Below are positions 1 to 14,435 of a DNA stretch of 64,000 nt, piece by piece. Origin of the DNA: Sthenelais limicola (lineage: Eukaryota > Annelida > Polychaeta > Phyllodocida > Sigalionidae); NCBI GenBank assembly GCA_942159475.1, contig OW804096.1:126842941-126906940 (forward strand). Reading direction: 5' to 3'. Made by a program: the position numbers and the translations under genes. Every line of letters begins with the position of its first letter. Position 1 is the first letter of the stretch. The notes under the pieces are model-generated. The model did not search any database. It was given only the letters and a program-made list of their open reading frames with translations, and was not told where the DNA came from.

Positions 1-765
1 CCAGCATAAACATAGGCCTTATCTTATAATTGAAAGAGGTAAATACTTTGGGCGCAGAAAAAAAAAGGAGGTTGCACACATGTCAGCATGGAAATACTGT
101 GTGCATTATGTTGTCAATATTCCCTGGCTATAATACCATGTGGAAGTATGAAAAGTGTGTGTACCTTGTGACAAGAAAGAGCCTATTCATATCACTATGT
201 TGGATGAATAGCTCTATTTTAATCAGACACCAACTATTGACATTCCACAGTCCGGATTTGACTCTCTGTGGTCACGCGCAGGCCCGGGGAAAAACTAAAA
301 CCACGAAAATCTATCAAGCATTCTACCCAAAGCAAACAAGGCTCTGCTGACAGGAGACTTTGCCAGATAATGTTTTGGTCATTGATAACATGTGTTGGGA
401 CAAGTAAAGTCACTGCTTTGCATACATGCTGACATATATCTCTTACGTATACATGAACAGGGGCTGGCGTGTTTGTTATGATGTATAGAGAGAAATTAAG
501 AGACAATATTATAATCTAAAAGTCACTTTGATATGATTGCACATATGATTTTAATGTTTCTAAAATATCAAAAGAATTAGCAGGCAAATACATTCCTGCC
601 AGTATTAGCCAATACCATCTTTAGTCAATCGAGCCTTTTCTTGTCACGTATCATGGTGCGGATAACAATTTATCTCATATTCTCTTTCTTATTCTACTGA
701 TGAATGGCGTCCTTGATAATCTATTTCTTTGGAAGGACTGTAATTATTTTGTATTGTTCTTATAG
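1..765. other. Upstream intron of the left-edge gene
   Basis: AT-rich sequence with only scattered short frames. No splice-bounded exon could be supported. It is taken as the intron before the transmembrane exon. Confidence 0.5.
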
Positions 766-841
766 GTATTGCCCTTGGTGTCGTTTCGGCGCTTCTTCTC
801 ATCACGTTACTGCTTGTCCTCTCCCTCTACCTTCACCGCAG
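766..841 (+). CDS. Transmembrane exon of the left-edge membrane protein
   Basis: An acceptor (TATAG) precedes 766 and a strong donor (CGCAG|GTAAG) follows 841. The 76-nt exon completes a codon with its first two bases and leaves AG for the next. It encodes nearly pure Leu/Val/Ile/Ala followed by YLHRR, a typical single-pass helix and cytoplasmic anchor. Too short to appear as a long open frame. Confidence 0.75.
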
Positions 842-3800
842 GTAAGAATTGAAAGATATCCATTAAAACTGAACGCTACAAGTAAAAACTCTCATTTAAA
901 TATGTTCCAGGGACACCTTCTTCACAAATACACTTCCACTCGATTAACCTCAAAACAAAGTCATACCGTTGTTTGCTACATATGTCTATTCACTGAAAAT
1001 GAGTATTTTATTTAAAAGGAAAACACCGAATTTGGTCGATTTGTGGTTCGAATTAAGTGTTATTTCTTTACTTCTGATTTAGTGTACGCCCCGGCAACCC
1101 GTTTGGCTGTAGATGTATCTAGTTTACCATATAAGCATGAGAGATGCAACTCCTATGTAAAGCATGATATTGAGACTATTGGATAAATTATCCTAGAGTA
1201 TGTTTAATTTATCCCGTGGTAATTCATAAGTATCATATAAGTGCTGAGCTTCTCATAGCATGTGAATTGCCTTCCCATGTTTGTACTCATAATTCTTATT
1301 CTAAAAGGAAACATTTTCATATTTGGCAAAAGATATACAAATGTTTAATTATAATGGTAATAATATTGGACCAAAGATATAGTTCTAACAAATTACATTC
1401 TGGGTATTTAGATCAACAATAGCTAGTAGGCTCTTACATAGGTGCAGTTATATGCAAATTGGTAACCTATGACCCATGCTAATGCTGAATATAGTCATAG
1501 CTACATAGATAATACTCGGGTTTTTACCTTAAAAAGTAAAATTATTGTTTCGAAGCTAGGTTTTTATTTGGCGCTTAGAAATAGTTTCTTGCTTCAATTA
1601 TAACATGATGAATTGCTTGCCACCCGCAGTGTAGCTTCCACAAGTTGTCAATGGTTTTTATTTTCTTAAATTTACACTTCTTCCCCTTCCTTCCACACCT
1701 CCCATAGCTGCAAGGATTCCATGAGGTAGGACATGAAAAGAATGACGTGTGATGACGTCACGTAGCAAGTGTTTGGTGGCATGGTCAAGGTCATATTCAT
1801 ATTTTTGGGGTGAAGGTCGTTATTAGTTGGAAAACATACATATCTCCGGGTATTTATATAAAAGTAACGAAATGTAATGGAATGTATGGTCTATACTTGT
1901 AGAGTGTTAATTGGTTAATGTTAAGTGCTTTTGAATGGTGGCGGATGAATGAATGTGTGAACCATCAAGATTACCTACCCCCTACCAAAAACCAGTAGGA
2001 TCGTTCCATTCCCTATTTTAAAAAAGGATGGTAGAATTGTGCCTTTTATCATCTTAGTTCACGATTTCGAGCTGTGCTATAATATGGCCTTTTCCATGTG
2101 TGTGGTATTCAGGAAACAGACCATCATAGTGAAGTTTGGCATTCTTGAGATTTGTTCTTTTTTTAACGTTCAATTTGAAAATGCTTTTCTCGAATGCTAT
2201 GGATACTTGATAGATGAATACGGCCCATCACGTTCTCCTTCCTATTAACATTGATGAAATTCCACTCACCATAGACAGATTACTGTGCCATATGACAACA
2301 TTCATATTTTCCGAAAACTACTACTTTACAAAAATAAGGGCATTACTCAATTAAGTTTTATTTATATACAAGTTTCGAGAGAACAGCAGTGAATAATGTT
2401 AAAATCTCTCATTCAGAAGAATATGGACATAGATGCGCGTTCCCAGAACACGAACCCGTGTGTAAAAAAGGAAACATTAATTCAATGATTTGAGGGAAAC
2501 ATGCTTCGATAGGAAAGGATGTCAACTCTATTTCTAAATGAAATCTGATATCGCATGCCTCGTTCGATTAGGTATTTGCCATCAACGAAACAATTTCTAG
2601 ATGCGTTACATTCGTTCATAACTTTAAAGCAGTCTGGTAGTTGACTGACCTTTTAATGACAATAAAGAAACATTAAACCAAGCAACTTGAAAAATAACAG
2701 ATATAAACTTCAATTAATAGTAAAAGATCTTTTCAAACCAGGTATCATGGGAAAGAGCCGGTATCAGAAACAGCCACAGGGTTCTCTAATAGTCCACAAG
2801 AGGGCAGCAGAGTTACCCTCTGCTGTGAATGTCAGCCTTCCGGTGGCCATGACCTTGAGTCTGAAGATGACGAGGAGAAAATTATGTAAGAGAACACGTG
2901 GTTTCATGGCTCGAGTTTGTGTGTGATAACCCGCTAACCATTGTGTGAATATTTGACATCTTCCCCTGTTGTACCCGAGTGTGATACTCTTGACTAATAC
3001 AGGACCAGCCCAAGGGGTATATTTAGAATTTCTTGGCTACATTTGGAACGCCTCCCACGCTGAACGAGTTGCTCTGCTTGGAGTGCCTTATATTAGCTGG
3101 ATATAAGAGTCAATGGGAAAGGGTATGGGAGCCTTACTTGTTTGGCTACAAGTTTATTGAAGGTCCACCAGTTGTACTGTATTACTGGCCTAAGCAATAC
3201 TTCTGGGTGCACTGTACATACTGGCACAACCCTTTATTTGCTGATGTAGGTGGAAGTGCAATTATCATCATCCTTGTGTGTGTATATATAGGGTTAATTG
3301 TCTCTGATAAGGAATGTTTCGTTGTACATAAGATTATATCCTTGATAGCTCCTTTTTGACAAGATGAAAAGTATCTCTCTCAACGGTATGAGTATGGATG
3401 GATTTGATGTGTGCTCTCTCCTCATCTATTAGTATTATAATGTCGCTGTACATTCCGGTGAATATAATTACATCTAAGTATACATCGTCACTCTCGATAT
3501 ATGCTGGGAAAGCGGTGTCTGGATAGATTTAAGAACCTCAGTCTAAAGTGAAAGAATCTACAGATATGGCGGACGCAATTTGCGAATTTAGTGTTATGTG
3601 CATACACTGCGCTTTACTATATGGCTATCAACAATAGATTCCTTAAAATTAATCGAATTTGGAATGATTTCTATGAAATCACAGAGGTTTCCTCGCGCAT
3701 TTAAACATGGTATTATAAATGACTGGTATTGATATTGACTGTTCAGAATTGGCAATATTTAGGCGAAGAGAAAAATGAATAAAAATCTATTCAAGCTCCT

Positions 3801-6800
3801 CAGGAATATGACCATTGCTTGGCTATTGTAACAAGACTATTTCATAACGTGATACATCATGATCTATATCTCAAGCACCTGCTACGGTAAATCACACGCT
3901 CTTAATCTACACCTTCAGTTCTCATCACGATATGCTTAAATATGAGCAATGTTTATGTATCAGCTTGTTACCACTGATCACTATTTCTCCTCACGAGTAT
4001 TTTTCGCTTTTTCTTCCCTTTTCTCTAATTCTGCCCTTCCACCACCACCACAACCGCCCCACAACACTGAAAGGTCCTGTGTACGAGCCACTATTCGCTG
4101 GATACGGTCAGTTCCACGAGTTGCCTTTTTCAGCTTTTGCCTTCCACGAGAACCTGAGATTTTACAATCTTTCTTCTTATTATATTATTCTTCCCTCTTA
4201 TTCACATTCCCTTGTTCCATCTTGTTCTAGTGTATTATTATAATTTCAGTTTTCATGAATTCTTGTCATTTGTCTGGTGCAGATTTCTTTTGTATTCTAT
4301 GTGATGCGTTGCTATTTTCGTTGAGGGTTGCAACTTGCAAAATGCAGGAAAGTACTTCAAAGAGCACACAACCACTATTAGATTACGCAGGACATTTATG
4401 TACAGCATGATCGAACACTTCAAATACCCGCTACCCTACCCATCACAACCCATGCATTATATACACATTGAATCCCTTGTTTTCTCATGACTAACTAAAC
4501 ATCTATTATGGTTATCCTTTTGGTTCATATTATGTTACTAAGTTGATATCTAAACACAAAGTATCAACTTTACAAGAAAGTAATTTTGTATCGCTCCCAG
4601 GACATAATTTTCTTTCTTGGTTAAATGCAATTGATATCGCAGTGATGAGATATTGAAATCATTGCTTAAATTTGATATAATTTCTGCCCTTTAACTTAAG
4701 ATTCAATATAGATACACTCCTGATCCACTTCTTGTGTTTACTCCTTTTATAGCCATTTTCAACCAGTTTCCGCTCCATGAACGCCCCATGCACCTCGGGC
4801 CCAACACCCGCGCCCCTCTCCTTGGTGCCCCGACTAGCCTCTGTCCGTAATGGTGGCTTTTAAAATACTTGATATAAGAGTCAGAGATGGAAGGTCAGGG
4901 GCGGAGAGATCTCGGCGCCTTTCTTGAGTAGCCTGTGAACTATTGGTTATCCGCTCTGGTTTTATCACGAACGCCGCCCCAACGCCAACAAGAACCTCGC
5001 CATTTCATGCTTGGTGGCGCTGCGTTGGCCGCCTGGCGTCTTCTCCTGGAACTATCTATTGCGGGCTACGTCAGAGTAAAGGGCCCTCTATCGTAGGGTG
5101 CTGCCCTGACCATGGCACACTGAACAATGTAATTGATATTTGAAAAGAAGCACAATACTTGCTGGTAAGAGATGGGGTGGATGGCAGCAAATGCTTGCTG
5201 TCAGTCGGCCCCCTTCACCAAGGCCCATCTCCCACCATTATCTCTTTGCCGCCTGTTTAGGTCGCTGTTCCTCCGCACCAATCCTTCTCTATCCATGCTC
5301 TATTCACTCGGCTTTCTTCGGCAAAGCTCGGCAACTGCTCGGCGTCGGACGCCGTAAAGCCGGACCAGATGTCTATAGCCTTATCTCTGTCCCCTACAAT
5401 ACCTTCTGATTGACACGAGGGTATATTCGTGAATACTTCCAAATGGCAAGCGCTACTCTCTTTCTTTACCCACGTGAAAATCGAACCACTTATTGATGGC
5501 CCTGCCAAAGCACAGCCGGAAGTAGGGACTACTTTTCAAAAAGTTCCCTTCACAGCAGTGGGAGGCTGGGATATGTGTCAGTCTTTCCTTATTCTTCGGA
5601 GAAAGGCCTCATTCACCGACCAAAACGCCCATCACTAAATTAACGTTTGGCAATAATATGTGGAGATAACATGCACTTTAGACCGAATTTCGTGCAGTAA
5701 GTAACATGCACTTTTGACCGAACTTCGTGCAGTAAAATTCCCGTCTGTCCTCGTCCCTGGAATTTGAATAAGTTTGTAGGTCTATGTTGTTTATATCCCA
5801 TAGGCCAACTTGTTGTTTACCGACCCTTCCAAAGGTGCTATCATGGATGCATTGTTAATTTCTATAATTGAATACGTGGTTCTTTACCATATTGAAATTG
5901 CACCCCCTCAAAAACTGTGAATTTTGAATCTTATGATACCCATCCGTGTACATATATACACGTAGAAATACGCCTGCACTTTAATTCGTTTTATAGAAAC
6001 ATAAGCCCTCCCAATGTAAAGACTTTTTTATCGATATAATTTTACTATGATTTAGGAATTAGTACTGTCAATGGTAATTTAAAGCAAATGTTATTTGCTA
6101 GAAATAATGATATCATAATTCTTTCTACGTTTTCACTAGAGTAAAAATCAAATGCGAATGTAGTTTAATCATTGCCAAGTGTACTAGTCAATGTCCCTGC
6201 CTCTCCTTGTATAAATATGCCAGAATCGTATGGCATGAATCTTGTCATGGTTTTAACACCTTGTGTGTCTGTATAAATAAACACGCTCCATTTTGATGCC
6301 ATAATGAAAGCCTGACATGAAAACTGTAGACCATGCGTGCTTGACATAATTATACAGTACTCAATACAGACCCACCCTACTACATGACAGTTTTTAGATT
6401 TGCATTTTGTACAAGATTGCTTTGCGTGCTTGAATTTTATGAAAAACGATAAAAATGGCACAAAACTGTGACTTGAAAGTTGACTCGAATGTTTACTACT
6501 GATGCCATTGGTTAGTCTAGTTTCTTTTCCTGTATTTTAATTACTTATATCTTCTATTTATAGTTTGTGTTCTAAATCTAATTATTTGACAGTATGTAGT
6601 CTATACATATGGCTAATGTGTTGAACACCAACCAAACGCATGACGACAGGCTAATACAATCCTTGCAAACTTGATAAACATCTCTTAGCATTGATACAGT
6701 ACATGGCTTGCAGATATATAGCATTAGATTCCATTCCGGCTTTTAAGCAATTAGTTTTATTATGCCATCGGCGTCCATTGTTGATGAATATTTCATTTTC

Positions 6801-8094
6801 ATTTGATACACTCGACCGGGATAAAAAAAATACAGCTCCTATTCTAATGAACGTATCAATAGGAGAAACAGAGACCATTCGATCACCACTTGGTGAAAAC
6901 ATGCACTATTAATAGCATCAGTGAAATATGACAAGGCTTACCACAAACATTTTTATTCAAAACAATGAAATCTGTTGATATCTGATTTGTGGATCCAAAC
7001 CCCATCATAAACTTTGCAGATAGTAATCTTATTGATGATTTCCCCAGAAACTGACAATAAATATTACCATGGTAATTCGTGGTACAAAGATAAATGAATT
7101 CCTCCGTTTTAGTTCCATTTATAGAAAACAACGTTGATCATAAATAATTTCAAACAAATAAAACTGACTTGTGGTTCAAGATGTGTGTTTTCCGCAAGGA
7201 GCACTCGCTTCATAGCTGTGAGAATTAATGCCTTTTGCCAATGACTAAATCAATGTGTTTGCATTTCTTTTCTGTAGGCGGAAGAAGGCTGAGAGGAAGT
7301 TGGATCAGATGAGGGTGGTGTTTAACAATCTTCAGGAGAACGCTATCAATGATGAGTGTATTCAGCAGGTTATGGATGCCTCCCTCAACTTAAACACGCC
7401 TACCAATACGAGAAAGGGAAAGAAAAAGAAGAACAAGAACACTTATAAGGAGGATGACCTTCAGGGGCGCAACCTCCTCTCTCCTCCATATTATGTGGAT
7501 GACGATGATTATGATTCACCCAAGGACATTATGTCCGACACTTACATGAAATATCCCATGATTATTGATGACACTTATAAGAGTGTCAGGTCCCAGCATG
7601 CCAGTCGCTCAGGAAAGCAGTCACTTTGTCGCAGTAGAGACAGTTTCCTCGACGGTGTCGACTCAGCTTACGAATGGGATGAATATGACGTCACAAATAC
7701 GCGATCTCGTATGCGACCGAGTCGAACGAGATCTGGAATTTGGGACAATAAAAGCATGGCTATTGCCGTGACTCCCCGAGTTGCTCAGGTCGCAAGGGGA
7801 GGTCGGATTGGAGAGAAGAAAACATTTACACAATCGGCACCAGACATAATGGAGTTGATGGCAAGGGAGGAGGCACATACTGCCCCAGGTTACTGCCCTG
7901 TGCACTCCTCGTACGGTCAGGCTACGACGCCAGACCGTGAAGTTATGTCACAGACATATTACTCCCCAACAGCTCACGACGCCAGCAGAGCTTCCCGAAT
8001 CGCCCGCAGTTCAACAATTGGCGCTGTTCATGGTCACAGAACTATCCAACCAAAGAATAGATCCAACTCCCGAGGCAGAATAAGCCGGTGCTAG
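766..8094 (+). CDS. Single-pass membrane protein, C-terminal part (unrecognised, 5' end outside window)
   Basis: Three exons join in phase: 766-841, 2742-2885 and 7278-8094 (stop TAG). The first encodes a hydrophobic helix of about 20 residues (IALGVVSALLLITLLLVLSL) followed by a basic stop-transfer LHRR, so the rest is presumably cytoplasmic. The second adds 48 residues with a CCEC cluster and the acidic run ESEDDEE. The third (about 270 residues) starts with a charged, possibly coiled-coil stretch (RKKAERKLDQMRVVFNNLQ), then a lysine-rich patch, an acidic patch (VDDDDYD) and Ser/Arg-rich low-complexity sequence ending ISRC. Phases are 2/2 at both junctions, which is hard to get by chance. 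No extracellular exon is visible in the first 765 bases. I do not recognise the family; a receptor or adhesion protein tail is plausible. Confidence 0.75.
842..2741 (+). other. Intron of the left-edge gene
   Basis: Bounded by GTAAG at 842 and an AG at 2740-2741. AT-rich, with no coding potential or recognisable element. Confidence 0.6.
2742..2885 (+). CDS. Short acidic cytoplasmic exon, possibly cassette
   Basis: Acceptor TTTTCAAACCAG|G and donor ATTAT|GTAAGAG bound 144 nt. The exon accepts AG from the transmembrane exon (giving Arg) and hands AT to the last exon (giving Met). Because 144 is a multiple of three, skipping it also keeps the frame: the transmembrane exon joins the last exon directly as AG|G CGG AAG. 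It carries VTLCCECQPSGGHD and ESEDDEEKI; the Cys cluster near the membrane could be palmitoylated (inference). Confidence 0.7.
2886..7277 (+). other. Large intron of the left-edge gene
   Basis: Bounded by GTAAGAG at 2886 and TTTTCTGTAG ending at 7277. A GC-richer patch lies at about 4800-5600 without a convincing frame, and a two-copy tandem repeat sits at 5667-5735. No exon with matching phase was found. Confidence 0.6.
5667..5735. repeat. Two-copy tandem repeat, 35-bp period
   Basis: A 34-base unit starting TAACATGCACTTT and ending CGTGCAGTAA occurs at 5667-5700 and again at 5702-5735 with only a few differences. It is a recent local duplication inside an intron. Confidence 0.8.
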
Positions 8095-11000
8095 TCTAAG
8101 GGACTATTAATTGTTATGTCATAACTACTATTGTTTAATATACTTACGTGCGGTTGTAGACTTATAATCACGTTCATTGAAGCAGTTGGATCGTTACATA
8201 CATGTATCTATATGTACATGTATACATTTTCTGAACCAGAATGAAGATGAGTATGCCCTTTTATAGATAACTATTCATGTCCTCATGTCAACAGACTTCC
8301 CAGTTTGCTAAGTCTGTGAGGCGCTGTGATTTTTTGACGTTTCTATGTCTATTCCTTCTACAATTCATGGAATGGATCTTACTTACGCAAATATCTAACA
8401 TTTCTGGGTGATATTTAGAGTTGTTCTACGATCTGAGAAGTGCAGGATTTGTAGACGAGGACTACAATCCGAGGGCTAAGACAAACGTAACAATAGCGAT
8501 CACAGCGATTCCTTTTCATACGTATTGGACAGCAACGAACCAAAAGTTTTAACTTCGGTAATTCTTAGGCATCAATCAAGATTATTATTTCTCCGATACA
8601 TGATACATTTGAAAAATGGTTCATTAGTTCTTCACGTGGGAGAAATTTGTGGTTGCTTCCATGGAATGTATTGTTGTGTTTGACTTGGTGGCGAATTCTA
8701 TGATTAATGCGAAAAGATCTCATTGTTAAACCTGCCCAAATATTGAGATGCATAACAATTGATTGCATTACTGCAATTATAAATGGATTTCAAGTAAAGT
8801 CTGATTCGATAATAGTGCATACGGGGTTATTATTTTATACATGTTCCTTCATTGACTGAAACTGAAAATACATTATATATGTTGAATTGCGGTTGCATAA
8901 CTATACTTGACGAAGCTGCCATTTTATTTTTTGAATGCGACTAATTGGGATTAGTGCGTGCTGTAGATCCCAAGTTATTGTTTCATATAATAACCATAAT
9001 GTTGGGGAAAATGCACGCATGGATATGTCGTATGGGAATGGTTTTTCTTAGTGTTTTGTCGATGATTATCCAAAGTGTTTGGTACGGAAATAGCTAGGCG
9101 TGCGAATAGCATATATATAGAGAGTATCGTTTTGAATATGATAGGGTGTTTCAAGAAAGCCTTTCGTTCTATTATTGGAAAACCTAGAGACTCCCCTATT
9201 AAAATGATTTGGAAACAACATGGTATGCAGATATCTTCACGCGCCTTTGGGCTTTCCCAAAGTAACGAATGAAAGAAGCGCGTGTGTTATTTTTAAGTTT
9301 TACCGGGGCAGTTATTTGAAAAAAAAAGGCTTAGGAATGTGGTGGATAAATGAATTAGAAAATTGCTAACAAATAAGGGACTATTGCGGGCAGGCATGTG
9401 TGTATACTTATATGTGAGTGTTTAATTCTCCGTGAACAGGTGGGATGTAGGAGAAGGAAATGATTGCGCATGAATGGTTACAATATCGATTATGATTATG
9501 CCTGTCGCTTTTGTACGTACCCAATTGTTTTATACGCGCTTCGAGTTTAGCCGTTGCCATTTCAGATCTTCATCAGTATACCTGAGTTAGTTTGAGGAGG
9601 GATATTGCTTCATTTTAAAGCCACCAAATGCTCATACCTCATACATAAGCATGCTAGGATTATATTATGCAAATATCTCCACTGCAAATGATTATCTTGC
9701 ATTTGTTTTGTGTGTATATAAAATGCATCGTATGGCAAAGCCATCATGATTTGATAAAATTTAATGGACTCTCTTAATTCTGCCATGTTCATAGATCGGT
9801 TTCTTATGTCACAAAGTATTACTTACTAGCATAAGTCCTCAATTGCATGTAAACCTATATTTTACGCAAGAGAAAAACGAGTATCGTATATATTAGAGAT
9901 ATGCCATGCCATTGTATCATTGTTGTTTTTCTCAAGCATAAACATCTTTTTAACAAGTGTAAGGAATCATTCGGAGAATATTGTCAGATATACAATAATA
10001 CATGGAACCGTCGTCAAAATTATTATGTTGAGAAATTGTATTATAGAATATTACAGCCAGTTTTATGAAATCAATAAAAAAGATATTACGTAACCACCGT
10101 TCTCTGAGAGATCCGCCTGGCGCGAGTGTTTGTATTACTACAGCAAAAGCTGCTGTCGATTGCAGATAGTTGTAGGTCATATTTTCTGCCAATCGATGGC
10201 AGATGAAAATCCTGATATTATTTTGTGTGACTGGTGAACTCGCTTAAAGAAACATAGGGGGAAATTATCCCTTCATATGTTTATTCTGAATTGTGAAATT
10301 CGCATGAATACATTAAAAAGAGCCACATGTGTTTGTTGGGAATGCATGCAAGGAGAATGGGGGATGAACAATAAATTGTCAGAATGAAAGCTGAATGTGT
10401 ATTTCTGGTGGCATGTGCCTATACCTACATCATCACATTTCATTTTTGTATTAATCATCTATAACAGTGCCGTATCTTCTCAGAGCCTGATTCATTTAAA
10501 ATGGTATTGTAGTCTTAAGATTCTGCAAAGCAGAAATAGAAGGGACCCTCCAGACATTATGAGTACAGGTAATACAATCTGGACCCACGATAGTTATGAG
10601 AACAAGGCGGGGGTTGTAAACGAAAATTATATTCCTTGGAATTTGAATATGAATTATCCCTCAAGCAGCCTTTAGGATAACATAATATAATATGGGTAAA
10701 ACTGTCAGCGTTATTGCTTGGATAAGTACGGTCTATAAAATATTTTGACGAGTGCACATCGAAAGAATTATTTTGTTTTCATTTAACAAATGTTTTACCA
10801 AGAGGGAGAGCGTCTCTCTAATCTGTCTTCATCATCATTCATATTACGTTTTTACTTTACATCTCATGTTTATCTAACTTACAGATATGCAATGTTTATA
10901 ATGTAAATCAGTAGGTGCGAATTTGAGGCCCTATAGGAAACTGATGTATAATAAGAGTTTTGCTAATAAGATGTGTAACAGGTTGTTTTTGAAAGATTGT

Positions 11001-14000
11001 ATAAAAATAAATCACGCAGAGGGTCTTGTAAATAATGTGCATAAACTCTAGGAGTTTCATGAATGCCTTTGACTTGACAAAGGTATTTAATTCATATTGT
11101 GCTATGTTCCCATTTTGTACAGAAATAAAGGTGTATAAAATAGCTCAAAGTATGTTAGAGTTGCATTTATTGGCCTGTGGTCCATATATTGCTGAGTATA
11201 ATCCCAGATCTCTTGGGAGCAAAGACATTTGTTTCATTTGCATAACCTTGCATAAGATACATACATTTTTTTTAAATAATTATATTTGGACTCCATTTAG
11301 CATAACGCTATTTTCTTAAGAGATCCAATGGAAAAAGATTATAAAAAGTATATCAATATCAAAAGATTATAAAAAAATATGTCAATATCAAACCGAGTTT
11401 TAACATTAATTTTAACATCTATCAATAATTAGCATTTACATAATTGACAAGGGGCCGGATTACATTTCACTACTACCAGATAACTTCTGAAGCATACAGA
11501 CAGCTACAACTTTAGCTATATAATTTTTAACCATATAACTATTAAAAAAAACCTTCAAAATCTCAAGATTGTTATTTATTTTGCCCAGTTTGTTATTATA
11601 CCACTTACGCTGATAGGTGTTTCCCAATTCAGACCCCTATACAACCTCCAAATATCATGGAATTGCATCATACATAAAAAGGATGGAATGTTGGGCATTC
11701 TTGCATGATACAATTATCAGTCCCGATCTCTACTCAGCCATCAGGAAATAAAAACCAAAATTAAGATCCACAGACACATCTAGTAATAGCAAGCCAACCA
11801 ACAGATATATAGTAAAAGTATTGATGTTGGTGCCACATCACATGAATATTGTAGATCTGGGAGAGAACATTAACAAAAGCAAGCCAGCAGGAACCTGTTC
11901 CAAAATGACATCTCCATATACTACTTACTAGGCCTATACGCACACAAGTAACCTCCGTGGGTTTTAACGCGGAAGTTTCCGGGATCTTATCATTACAGCG
12001 TAAGTTTCAGTTACATCTTTGTATGATTTCATACAGTACCTTTAACTATCAAATCTTAGATTTTACCAAGTGAATCAGCATTAATTAATCTAATTATCAA
12101 AGTATCACACTGTCAACTATGTATGTCAAATACGCATTCATAATATGTACTTCAACGATATCAGACTTCTATTGAAAGCCCCAAGATGTAATATAAATGT
12201 AATCAAATATTTCGTTCCAACAACCGCAATGCTAATTATTGACAGGGGGACGAGCGACGAGGGCGCGATTTACGTGTATTATCCTTGTATTTAGCAGGTG
12301 CCTGTGCTCTTATCGGATCTCGAGGGCATTCACTATCATCCTGTCTCCGGTCACACACACGCTGACCTCCTCTCATTGCCTTCAGGTTGCTCCCATCAAG
12401 CCTCAGTCTCAAAAAAGTGCAAACACACATTAACCTCGCCAATACCAGAGGGCTTCTTTACATCCGGGACATGAACCTCTGCCAATGGTCTGGTAATGAG
12501 TTTTTCTTCTTTCCAGCTGTTGGTCGCGAACGCTGGCGAGTCTTGGAGGTATAAGGAAAGCGGTCATAATTGACGGGGTGTTGGTAATAAAGGAGGCGCG
12601 TTAGGTCAGTCAGGAATGTAAGGATGATGACATGTAGGTTGGCTATCATGGGCAATCATGGAGCTGGGCGTGTACTTCGTGACTGGAAGAATGGTGTTCA
12701 CAGTATATATCCACAGTCTAGGCCCAAAGTTGAGAGAGTCCCTTCAAACGAAGGGAAAGCCTCTCGCCTCAAACTGCAAAGTGCCATTATAATTCCATTA
12801 AGACCTCAAAATGTCTTTATATTCCCATTAAAACGCCGAGTCCTAGGCCACGGAACCGATTAGCGAAGTAGGCTGACATACCATTCTTATCTGATCGGAG
12901 GGTTTGGACCTAGAGTGTCCACCAATTAGCCTAGTCGTCGTCTTTTGTTTTATGTTTTATTCTGCAGATTCATTACGTCACGAGGACGTTATTCCCAGTA
13001 GTACAGATTCGAGAAATAAACTAATAATAAGTAGTCTAATATACATCGAAGGGAGTTAATCTCGTTAAATCAACATCAAGAGAAGAGTTTATGTCCTTCT
13101 AGAATTACCAAATAGACTATAATAGTTAATTTACAATAAGGACTTAAATAGTCAGTGGATCTAGTGAAGAGGACAGTTCATATGTACAATTATAGGTCCA
13201 CAAAGTAAGATCAATACATGGTAAGAACAAAAATCAGAACCCAAAATTTACTCTAGAGCAACATGCACTTACAAGAGGTCACATTTATAACACAGAATTA
13301 TCGCTCGTATTCAAATAATCATAATTATATATATTTGTCAGCACCGAGGACACACTCAAGGAGTCCTATGTGAATATCTAAGGCTGAAACATCTTCAAAA
13401 AAATTAATATTAATTTGCTCCTAATGTCTTAATCGTTTTCATGCTTAATCTTGACACATTATACTGCTAATATACGCGAAATTGGGAACGATAATATCAA
13501 TTACTGTGATTGTAGTTGCTTGGCAAATAATATACCCTCTAACTTGATACAAATCTTGTCACGTGGGAAAGGCAAATATGTGAACCTTTAACAAGTTTTA
13601 TTATATATAATTATGTGCAAGTAGGTCTGTATTATATTCGATATATTTAGGATATATACTGTTTTTCTAATGTTAAATTTTATATATATTGAGGGCATAT
13701 TGGGATATTTTCTATGGGAAGTATATGAAAGTATAACAAAGATATAAATATTGGCAAAATGTAATAAATATCACCCCTAAAATCTTTCTTAAAATCTGAG
13801 AAATGATTTAGGATCTATTTCTAACGTACTCTATACAGAGCAAATATCTTTTTGACAATTTGATAAATCCTTATGCGAGATGACTAGGAGATATGATTAT
13901 AAACAAATTCAGATGTCTCCGTAACGTACGGACACATATTCATGCAGAGCTTTGTACATTTGGATATAGAGAACCAATGGGTTTCAATGTATTCCTAATA

Positions 14001-14435
14001 GAGTAACAACGGTTTTAATGCCATTTTTACTCATTATTTCGATATATTTAAATATTACAAGTTTATACATAATGTACCCCGGGTAATGGAGACAGAACTC
14101 CTTCCCAACGTACATATTTTGACCTCTTATCCAGCAATAAGCAAATATTTCCAAGTGCATTTATTATCTTTATTGCGAACACATTGGAAATGAATAACAG
14201 ATCATACATTTTGGTCATAGTAGCATCTCCCATCGTTTTTATACCTCTTTTAACATGTTACGGAGACATTTGACATCGTCCAAGATTACTAATGCATTGC
14301 ACATGACACAATTGTATTTTGCAAAGCTTCAAAGGCACACTCCAGGTAAAAACATATAATATTATATATTTCTGACAAGCAACCATGGGAGAAAGTGGGG
14401 CGGGTGCACGGGTTGGGTCAATAATTTCAAATACA

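Noticed and set aside
1..38. Possible exon end before GAG|GTAAAT at the left edge
   Set aside because: Only 13 codons are visible and the upstream end lies outside the window, so it cannot be supported.
2687..2926. 79-residue open frame over the second exon of the left-edge gene
   Set aside because: It is in another frame from the splice-consistent exon 2742-2885 and has no family features.
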